Of a DNA stretch of 27,107 nucleotides, positions 15,922 to 22,529 are shown piece by piece. The stretch is from Crocosphaera chwakensis CCY0110 (GTDB lineage Bacteria > Cyanobacteriota > Cyanobacteriia > Cyanobacteriales > Microcystaceae): positions 1 through 27,107 of the forward strand of contig NZ_AAXW01000057.1 of assembly GCF_000169335.1 (NCBI RefSeq), read 5' to 3'. A program made the position numbers and the translations under genes. Every line of letters starts with the position of its first letter. The first letter of the stretch is position 1. Below the pieces are notes generated by a model that ran no database searches, was not told where the DNA came from, and saw only the letters and a list, made by a program, of their open reading frames with translations.

Positions 15922-17220
15922 TCAAAGGAACTGGCCAGCAGTGGGTTCAAACTGAACTTGGCACACACCAGTTTGTCCATTACGATTCTTCGCTACATTA
16001 ATCTCCATAACACCTTTATCTTGAGTGTCAGAATTATAATACTCGTCACGGTACAACAGGAGTCCAAGATCCATATCCTGTTCTATATCCCCAGAGTCTT
16101 TAATATCACTCATAAACGGACGTTTATTAGCCTGTCCTTCTACTCCTCGATTAATCTGTGCTAAGGCAATAAACGGAGAATCAAACTCTTTTGCCATGTC
16201 CTTAAATGCCCCTGAAAACTTACCCACCGCTTGCGCTCTATTTCCTGCTGCTCTGTCTCCTAGCTTTTGAATATAATCCATAACAACTAAGCCAATAGTT
16301 CCCCTTTCTGCTTTAATTCTGCGTAACACAGAGCGCATTCTTGAAGGGGTTAAGGTATTAGCAGGAGTATCATCAATAATAATCGGTAACTCGGTCAGTA
16401 TTCCTAATCCTTTAACTAAATTATCATACTCATCTTGATAAATTTCATTCCGCATCAATCTTGACGAGTCTATTCCTGAGTGTATGGCTAAAAAGCGTTT
16501 AGTTAACTGAGTTTTAGACATCTCTGCTGAGAAGAACACAACAGGAACTTTGTAAGTAAGAGCAACATGATTAGCTAAATAAATAGAGAACCAAGTTTTA
16601 CCCATTGATGCCCTACCAGCAATAATAATTAAGTCTTTTCTTGTCAATCCTCCTGTTAACTTATCTAAGTCAGCTAAACCAGTAGAATAACCAGGACTTT
16701 TCTCTTCTTCTAATTCATTGAAAACATCCCTCAGACAGTCATGAATCGGTTGAGGTTGAAAAGGGTCTTTTTCATCTACTGTAACTTTAAATAACTTCTC
16801 TTCTGACTGTTCTAAAATAGAAGGTAATTCCGTTACTGTATCATACCCTAATTCTTCAATCTCACGGGCTGTATTAATCAATAAACGACGCTGATACTTA
16901 TCAACCACCAAAACAGCATAACGGTCTATATTAACCGCAGAAACTGTCCTATCAAGTAACTGGGTTAACTTATTCTCTCCTCCTACTTTGGTGAAAAGTT
17001 TATGGTCTTTTAACCAAGTCTTGACCGTCATAAAATCACAGGGTTGGTCTTTATGGTAAAGGTCTAAAGCTGCTTGATAGATTTGTTGATGTGCCATCAC
17101 ATAAAAAGCTTCAGGAGGTAACATATCTGCTACTCTGCTTATAGCATTAGGGTCTAAGAGAATACCTCCTAAAATACTTTCTTCTGCTTCAATATTCTGA
17201 GGGGGAATGTTATTAATCAT
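15922..17220 (-). CDS. DnaB-like replicative helicase carried by the transposon
   Basis: A full-length 432-aa member of the DnaB family of hexameric 5'-3' helicases. Residues 1-105 form the N-terminal domain (NIEAEESILGGILLDPNAI). A linker leads to the RecA-like domain with Walker A GRASMGKT (202-209), Walker B region IGLVVMDYIQKL, the DNA-binding/sensor segment ALAQINRGVE, and the final KNRNGQTG. It is a little shorter than chromosomal DnaB (about 450-470 aa). Its ATG is 2 nt after the tnpC-like stop, so it is the last gene of the operon. A role in copying or rescuing a transposition intermediate is inference; it may instead be a passenger. Confidence 0.9.
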   Translation of the reverse strand: MINNIPPQNIEAEESILGGILLDPNAISRVADMLPPEAFYVMAHQQIYQAALDLYHKDQPCDFMTVKTWLKDHKLFTKVGGENKLTQLLDRTVSAVNIDRYAVLVVDKYQRRLLINTAREIEELGYDTVTELPSILEQSEEKLFKVTVDEKDPFQPQPIHDCLRDVFNELEEEKSPGYSTGLADLDKLTGGLTRKDLIIIAGRASMGKTWFSIYLANHVALTYKVPVVFFSAEMSKTQLTKRFLAIHSGIDSSRLMRNEIYQDEYDNLVKGLGILTELPIIIDDTPANTLTPSRMRSVLRRIKAERGTIGLVVMDYIQKLGDRAAGNRAQAVGKFSGAFKDMAKEFDSPFIALAQINRGVEGQANKRPFMSDIKDSGDIEQDMDLGLLLYRDEYYNSDTQDKGVMEINVAKNRNGQTGVCQVQFEPTAGQFL

Positions 17221-17222
17221 GA

Positions 17223-18098
17223 TTATTTATCCTTGAATAAGTTACTGAGTTTAGCTAAGTCTTTTGATGAGATAGTTTGCTTCTCTTCATCAGTAGAATG
17301 GTAAATATTGGGTTTATCTAAGTGTTGGGCTGAAGAGGTAGAAGGAGAACTAGATTCACTCTTTGTCCATCCCTCTTTAATAGCCTTATTTAATAGTCCA
17401 CCAGGATTATCAACTTCTGTCTTTTCTAATTGATTTTTAACTGCTTCTATAGCAGCTAATACGGTATCTTCAGAAGTCCCTTTGATAGTTTTAGTTAGAG
17501 TAGTGTTGAGAGGGATGTTTAAGGCTTCTAACTCGTCTTTAATGACTTGACTAATTTGATGAGTCTTTCTCTTAGCAATAGAGGCGACTTTAGGATGAGT
17601 TTCGATATATTGACTCTGTAGCGATTCTAATTCTTGATTTAAAGATTCAATCTTTGACTTAAGCTGACTATTTTCTTCAGATAACTTTTGGTTTTCTTTC
17701 TTAAGTCGCTCAGCTAAATTATCTGAACCTTGTTGCTGATAAAGTCTTCCTGTTAAGACTTCATTTTGTTTTCTTAGTTCTCTGATTTCCTCTTGAAGTC
17801 GCTTATTATCATTTCTCAACGTTTGAATAATGACCGTTTTAGAGTTATCAGAAGCTTGGGGAGGACGTTTAGGTTTAGCTTGGTTTTTCTGTTGGTCACG
17901 GAGGGTTTCTATACGGTTACGAATCTCGTCATGTTTGTAGAGATAAGCGGTTGAAACATTAGCAGAGTGAGCAACAGTTGTGAAGTTAATCTTTTGCCCC
18001 TGTTTAACCATTCTCTCCAGGGCTTTGTCAACTCTATCAGCAGCTTCTTGGGCTTTTAAAGCAGCAGCTTCTTGTAAGGCTTCAATCTTTCTACTCAT
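17223..18098 (-). CDS. TnpC-like protein (DUF6262 type), HTH plus coiled coil
   Basis: The 291-aa protein starts with a Lys/Ala-rich helix (MSRKIEALQEAAALKAQEAA), then a small HTH-like domain (INFTTVAHSANVSTAYLYKH, about residues 38-57), as in TnpC-type accessory proteins. A coiled coil of about 80-170 (KENQKLSEENSQLKSKIESL) follows, with a polar tail. In Tn554 TnpC affects orientation and efficiency of transposition but is not catalytic. The protein is over twice as long as Tn554 TnpC because of the coiled coil and tail. It overlaps the tnpB-like gene by 8 nt. Confidence 0.78.
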   Translation of the reverse strand: MSRKIEALQEAAALKAQEAADRVDKALERMVKQGQKINFTTVAHSANVSTAYLYKHDEIRNRIETLRDQQKNQAKPKRPPQASDNSKTVIIQTLRNDNKRLQEEIRELRKQNEVLTGRLYQQQGSDNLAERLKKENQKLSEENSQLKSKIESLNQELESLQSQYIETHPKVASIAKRKTHQISQVIKDELEALNIPLNTTLTKTIKGTSEDTVLAAIEAVKNQLEKTEVDNPGGLLNKAIKEGWTKSESSSPSTSSAQHLDKPNIYHSTDEEKQTISSKDLAKLSNLFKDK

Positions 18099-20013
18099 TG
18101 CTTTCAGCCTCCAAAGATGCGATAACTCTTTCTAAGTTATGTTGGATAGGTTCATTCTTTTTAACCTGTAGTTCCCAACCGCAGTTACGAGCCTTTTCTA
18201 AGACTTTATTAGTGCGTTCTAAGGTGTCTTGAAGGATAGGTATAAAGTTTTTATTAGTTCGCCAGTGAGGACAGTTATAGCAACCATCAAATCCAGGAAT
18301 ATCACAATCTCCTAATACTTTTGGTCTGGCACAATAGCCATGTTCTAAGGCTCTTGCTTGGACATTTTTCTTAAACCATTCAAGGTCATCATTACTGGAT
18401 AAGATGGTTTCTTCTAATTCAACGGTTTCTCCTTGGAAGTTAACGACTCTGGATTCGTGGTACTTTTCTATTTCTTTTCTTAGAGTTTGGTCATGAATAT
18501 GGGCATAAACTTGGGTCATTGTTGGAGACTCATGACCTAAATAACGCTGTACAATATGTTGAGGTACACCAGCATTAATCATACGAGTACCAACCGTATG
18601 TCTAAATTGATGAGATTGAAAGTGCCATAATTCTCCATTACAATCTTTGATTTGATATTGTTCAGCTAAACCTCTTAAATACTTAGTAAAACTTCTAGAG
18701 GACATTAATTTTGCTTCAGGATAGAAAGGAGACATCCCTAGCTTCCCACCGCAGAATAAATATTTAAAATCACTCTCAAGTTTCTCTCTTATATAGTATT
18801 GTTGCTCTTTTATTACTAATGCTAATTCTGAGCTAATTGGCTTAATAGCCTCTTTTTTCATCTTGTGATTTTTATATTGAATTGACCATCCGTCTTTACC
18901 ATTAGTTTTAAGACAATCAAAAGGAAGACTGACTAATTCGCCTACTCTAAAACCACATTCAATATTAACTAATACCATACGCATAATAGATTCGGGCAAG
19001 TGTTCTATGTGCATCATAAGTTGACTCATTACTTCCTCTGGAATAAATCGAGGGAGAGTCTTTGGGGTCTTTCCCCAGTCTTCTCGTCTTATTAGTGATG
19101 GTTCTACATTAAACCAACCATTTAATGTTCCTGTCTCAAAGAATCGTTTGATTGCGCTAAGTGTATGATGTTTTCTACTAAAAGAATAGTCAGAGGTTTT
19201 TAAATGTAACAAAAAGTCCAAGATTAAATTTCTATCAATATCTTCAAATCTATGGCAATAAAAACTTTCCTCTATGAATTTACCAAACAATTTTAGTTCA
19301 CTTAGTCTTTGAATTAAAGTCTCGAAAGATAGATTTCTACTAACTTCAAAGAGTATATATTTCTTTATATATTTTTTAGCCCATAATGGTACTACTTCAG
19401 AAAAGTTTAATTTATTACTATAATGAATACTATTTTCATAATTGAGATTTTCAGCAGTCCAAATATCATTCTCAAAGCTAAACTCTTTTGGGGACTCTAA
19501 TCTAACTCCATGCTTATCACAAGCATTTTCTGTAAATTGACGATTACAGTCATGACATAGATATTGTTGTTTGTTGGTTTTTACTGATAAACCACTTTTT
19601 CTATAGTTAATACCACCACACCATCGACAAGTTACAAGACCAGCTACCTCTTTTTCAAGAATATAGTTGTTACCACAATCTAAACATTTATATTTTCTCT
19701 GTTGTTTTATAAACCCATTAAGTTTATAATTATTGCTATTACATTTTGCACAATTTATTTTATTTCCATTTTTGTCATATAATGGTTGAATTGTATAAAA
19801 CTTTTTACAATCTTTACATTTAACTTGTTTTTGCCCTCTATTGCCTATTTTATTTTGACAATACTTTGTCGAGTGACACCTAGGACAAGCAATATCTTTG
19901 GGATATAAATCTAAAAGTGAATCAGACAGAACATTTGATGCTTTTATATTTGACTGAGATTGAGATTTTATTAAACTTAGTTTTCTTGGCTTCTGACTAT
20001 TGGGTTTAATCAT
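18091..20013 (-). CDS. TnpB-like tyrosine recombinase with three zinc ribbons
   Basis: The 640-aa protein has three CxxC...CxxC zinc ribbons at its N-terminus (Cys 43/46/66/69, 88/91/110/113 and 129/132/153/156), an N-terminal core-binding region (about 205-300), and a catalytic tyrosine recombinase domain. R356 (CGFRVGE), H468-x-x-R471, H494 (YLGHES) and Y503 are all present. A Cys cluster after the catalytic Tyr (GYCARPKVLGDCDIPG, then CYNCPHW) matches the long Tn554 TnpB type. It overlaps tnpA by 8 nt. No frameshift is seen, so the recombinase could be active. Confidence 0.87.
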   Translation of the reverse strand: MIKPNSQKPRKLSLIKSQSQSNIKASNVLSDSLLDLYPKDIACPRCHSTKYCQNKIGNRGQKQVKCKDCKKFYTIQPLYDKNGNKINCAKCNSNNYKLNGFIKQQRKYKCLDCGNNYILEKEVAGLVTCRWCGGINYRKSGLSVKTNKQQYLCHDCNRQFTENACDKHGVRLESPKEFSFENDIWTAENLNYENSIHYSNKLNFSEVVPLWAKKYIKKYILFEVSRNLSFETLIQRLSELKLFGKFIEESFYCHRFEDIDRNLILDFLLHLKTSDYSFSRKHHTLSAIKRFFETGTLNGWFNVEPSLIRREDWGKTPKTLPRFIPEEVMSQLMMHIEHLPESIMRMVLVNIECGFRVGELVSLPFDCLKTNGKDGWSIQYKNHKMKKEAIKPISSELALVIKEQQYYIREKLESDFKYLFCGGKLGMSPFYPEAKLMSSRSFTKYLRGLAEQYQIKDCNGELWHFQSHQFRHTVGTRMINAGVPQHIVQRYLGHESPTMTQVYAHIHDQTLRKEIEKYHESRVVNFQGETVELEETILSSNDDLEWFKKNVQARALEHGYCARPKVLGDCDIPGFDGCYNCPHWRTNKNFIPILQDTLERTNKVLEKARNCGWELQVKKNEPIQHNLERVIASLEAESNE

Positions 20014-21112
20014 TATTTTTTAGTCTTTCCTTTAAATACTTTTGATAAGTTTTACTCAAGTCTTCATCTGAGAGATGAATATAAGTATTAACAGTGGTCT
20101 GAATATCAGCATGACCTAACCGTTTTTGAACATAAGACATATCCCATCCTGCTCTAATTAGTTCAGTCGCATGGGTATGTCTAAGTAAATGGGGAGTTAC
20201 TTCTATTCGTGTTTTTTTAGATAACCTCCTAAATAAACTATCAACGGTTTTATAGTTCAAAGGATTACCAATTTTTCCCTTACCTGGGGCTTTGATAACT
20301 ATAAAGACAAAATCACAATCAATGTCTTCTGGGTACTCATCAATTAAATAAGCTGAGTACCATTGCATTAATTCTTTGTTGACATGAACTGTTCTTTCTA
20401 CTCCTGCTTTGGCTCTTACATAGTTAATGTTATGAACTCTGGGAATAACCTTAATTTGATTGTTATTTCCTGTTACCATATCCTCATGTCTTAGCCCTAA
20501 TCCTTCTCCTATTCTTAGTCCGCTTTCATACAGTAAGCGAATTAGAAACTTATCCCGTAAATTACAACAAGCTTCGACTAAAGTGTTAACTTGTTCAGGG
20601 GTTAAACACCCAGGAAAGGTCTTTGGTTCTTTAACTTTTAGAAGTCTGGTTTTAACTTCTTTTCCTTTACTAATATGGTGAAGAAAAGACTTGTATTTCC
20701 GTCCAGGTTGTACTTGATAGCGGTCAGCATCTATTCCTTCAAATTCCCCTAAGCGTTCATAGAACTCATAAAACCCACATACTGTTGTCAGGCAATGGTT
20801 AATGGTTTTTTCAGAGCGTTTAGAGACTTGGGGTTGAACTGAAATCACGTTCTTATTGGGGTTTCTCAGCCAATGGATAAACTCGGATAAGGTTTCCAGG
20901 GTGATCTCTTTCCAGTTCAGATGCTTGTCTTGAAGAAATTCCCAATAGAGCTTGAGGTTATGAGCATAAGCAGAAATAGTGTTAGGAGAGCGTTCTAGGC
21001 TGTCTAGATAGTGCAAATACTTCTGGATAGGCTCGATGGGTAAATAGTCATCATCAAGCACAATCCAGATAGGTTGATTGGTGTCTGGGAGAATCCCTTT
21101 TTGCACTTTCAT
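20006..21112 (-). CDS. TnpA-like tyrosine recombinase
   Basis: The 368-aa protein is a tyrosine recombinase. Residues about 25-125 form the SAM-like core-binding domain (NTISAYAHNLKLYWEFLQ). The catalytic domain shows R200 (ESGLRIGE), H308-LL-R311 (THLLRH-like: PHLLRHTHATEL), H334 (RLGHAD) and the nucleophile Y344 (NTYIHL). Size and position as first gene of the operon match Tn554 TnpA. The start ATG is at 21110-21112 with only a weak GAGAC-type ribosome site. All catalytic residues are intact. Confidence 0.9.
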   Translation of the reverse strand: MKVQKGILPDTNQPIWIVLDDDYLPIEPIQKYLHYLDSLERSPNTISAYAHNLKLYWEFLQDKHLNWKEITLETLSEFIHWLRNPNKNVISVQPQVSKRSEKTINHCLTTVCGFYEFYERLGEFEGIDADRYQVQPGRKYKSFLHHISKGKEVKTRLLKVKEPKTFPGCLTPEQVNTLVEACCNLRDKFLIRLLYESGLRIGEGLGLRHEDMVTGNNNQIKVIPRVHNINYVRAKAGVERTVHVNKELMQWYSAYLIDEYPEDIDCDFVFIVIKAPGKGKIGNPLNYKTVDSLFRRLSKKTRIEVTPHLLRHTHATELIRAGWDMSYVQKRLGHADIQTTVNTYIHLSDEDLSKTYQKYLKERLKNND

Positions 21113-21250
21113 GGTCAGTTCTGTCTCAACGTAATCAACATTGTAGTCTAAAAATAAAAACAGTTCAATAAATGCAAACAGCGCAACAAAACTTATTGAT
21201 TTCTGCTACGCTGTTTTTGTTGTTGTTGTTTATAATTTAATAAGACTTAA
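21113..21250 (-). promoter_or_regulatory. Transposon end and recombinase operon promoter region
   Basis: This stretch upstream of the tnpA-like gene must hold its promoter and one end of the transposon. It contains an inverted repeat, AAACAGCG (21176-21183) and CGCTGTTT (21209-21216), followed by a TTGTTGTTGTTGTTT run. The tnpB (IS605) homology resumes right after it, at 21251. Exact promoter elements are not assigned. Confidence 0.45.
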
Positions 21251-21733
21251 AAGTTAGCTCATCGTCTTTGTGACCAATCACAATCAATATTTATTGAGGA
21301 TATTGATTGTGATTGGTCATGGGGTAGAGGAATGCTGTCTAAGCATTGTCTTGATGCTGGCTTTGGACAATTTGTAACCATTCTTAAATGGGTGGCATGG
21401 AAAAGAGATGTTTTTGTCAGTGAAGTTGACAAGAATTTCACCTCTCAAATCTGCCCTAATTGTGGGTTTCATACTGGCAAAAAACTGCTTTCAGAACGAG
21501 AACATAATTGTCCAGAATGTGGATATATTACCCATCGAGATGTAGCAGCAGCTCAAGTGATCAGGAATCGTGGTGTAGAAGAAAATGCGCTAGGGCATAG
21601 CGTGTCTGAAAATGCCTGTGGAGATGGTCTGGCGGGGGCAGTAACGCCTAGTCAAGAATCTGTGAAGCAGGAACTCTTAAGTGTGAATTTAAGAATCTCC
21701 CGTTACAGCGACGATAGGAGCTTAACGGGATGA
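21251..21733 (+). pseudogene. TnpB (IS605 OrfB) C-terminal fragment
   Basis: The frame is open from 21251 (after TAA at 21248) to TGA at 21731-21733 and encodes about 160 aa. KLAHRLCDQ and IFIEDID contain the RuvC-II Glu. GMLSKHCLDAGFGQF leads to the zinc finger (CPNC...CPEC), and HRDVAAAQV carries the RuvC-III Asp. The N-terminal part, including the RuvC-I Asp, is missing, so the nuclease is inactive. An internal ATG at 21332 could make a 133-aa piece without RuvC-II. Confidence 0.85.
21698..21730 (+). repeat. IS605-type right-end hairpin (possible omega-RNA 3' end)
   Basis: TCCCGTTA (21698-21705) pairs with TAACGGGA (21723-21730). The hairpin overlaps the end of tnpB and ends about 10 nt before GTCAA. 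In intact IS605-type elements this region is the right end and the 3' part of the guide (omega) RNA. Confidence 0.65.
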
Positions 21734-21826
21734 GTGTCAAACAATTGTTGGGTGTAGGGTGTGGGGGAAAGTAAATATTGAAAAAAGAATAACTTTCCAC
21801 TCTAAAACCCTAACACCGAACTAATT

Positions 21827-22366
21827 CTAGTTAGAATTAGGATTAGTGTCAGAAGGGAATAACGGGTTAGAATTTTCTTCAGGATTTAATAAAGGATTGG
21901 ATTCTTCTTGCGCTTCCGGAATAATCAGAGGAAGGGGTTCTTCAGACTCAGGGTTCGTCGCCTCTGGTTGGGTAGGAGGCGGTGCAGACTGAGCTTGTTG
22001 TTGAGCTTGTTTCATTTGTGTCAGAATTTCTTGGTATTGCTCATTCTCAGGGACTAAAGCTGCTAATTTTTCCATGGGAGGAATAGCTTGTTCCAAATTT
22101 CCTGCTTGTGCTTGTGTCGCAATAAATGCTCTGAGAGCTTCCTCTAATCCTTGCTTAGCGGTAGCATTGTCTGGTTCTCTTTCTAGAACGCTCTCATATC
22201 CTTCTATAATTGATTTTAACCTTTCCTCTGGAGAAACCTCTGTTCCCGAATTAGCCTCTGGAGAAGAAGAAGGACTTTGCCTAAAAGAAAAGCCTGCAAC
22301 AGTCATACTTATAAGTAAGGCAAAACCAGATACAATTACGACAATTTTTTGATAGGATTTATTCAT
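21827..22366 (-). CDS. Membrane-anchored TPR-like protein
   Basis: From the ATG at 22366 the protein is 179 aa; the upstream in-frame start at 22429 would place unrelated residues before the membrane anchor and is rejected. Residues about 7-27 (IVVIVSGFALLISMTVAGF) are a membrane anchor or uncleaved signal. A low-complexity Ser/Pro stretch follows, then about two TPR-like units (ESVLEREPDNATAKQGLEEA and NLEQAIPPMEKLAALVPENE), a Gln/Ala helix, and a Pro/Asn/Glu-rich tail. Such proteins usually scaffold partners at the membrane; no specific role can be given. Confidence 0.65.
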   Translation of the reverse strand: MNKSYQKIVVIVSGFALLISMTVAGFSFRQSPSSSPEANSGTEVSPEERLKSIIEGYESVLEREPDNATAKQGLEEALRAFIATQAQAGNLEQAIPPMEKLAALVPENEQYQEILTQMKQAQQQAQSAPPPTQPEATNPESEEPLPLIIPEAQEESNPLLNPEENSNPLFPSDTNPNSN

Positions 22367-22529
22367 ATTACTGGTATCTATAGCATTTACTGTAAGTTCT
22401 CTTAGTGTATCGTATTTCCCTGGAACCACTAAAAATAGCTAACCAAAAACCCTCGGTAAATTTTTGTGTCAAAGCTTAATTTTGGGAAAAATAATAAGGA
22501 ACATTAATATATGTGCAATCAGAACTCGA

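Larger units (their letters stand above)
15850..21245 (-). mobile_element. Tn554-like transposon carrying a DnaB-type helicase
   Basis: Four minus-strand genes form one operon-like block: tnpA-like (368 aa), tnpB-like (640 aa), tnpC-like (291 aa) and a DnaB-like helicase (432 aa). Tn554 itself encodes TnpA, TnpB and TnpC of about 361, 630 and 125 aa in the same order, so the recombinase pair fits closely. The block is bounded by the two fragments of an IS605-type tnpB. Exact ends are unknown: weak direct similarity exists at 15847-15863 and 21127-21146 and as AAACAGCG at 15896 and 21176. No target duplication is apparent, as expected for tyrosine recombinases. Confidence 0.75.
15640..21740. 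mobile_element. IS200/IS605-type element remnant, interrupted by a larger transposon
   Basis: The left end has a bulged hairpin (15656-15675) after TTAT, and the tnpB start lies at 15761. The right end has the tnpB tail and a hairpin at 21698-21730. A Tn554-like unit of about 5.3 kb occupies the middle. The two tnpB pieces together account for about 200 of the ~400 residues expected, so the element also suffered a deletion of the gene's centre. No tnpA (Y1 transposase) gene is present. Confidence 0.75.
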
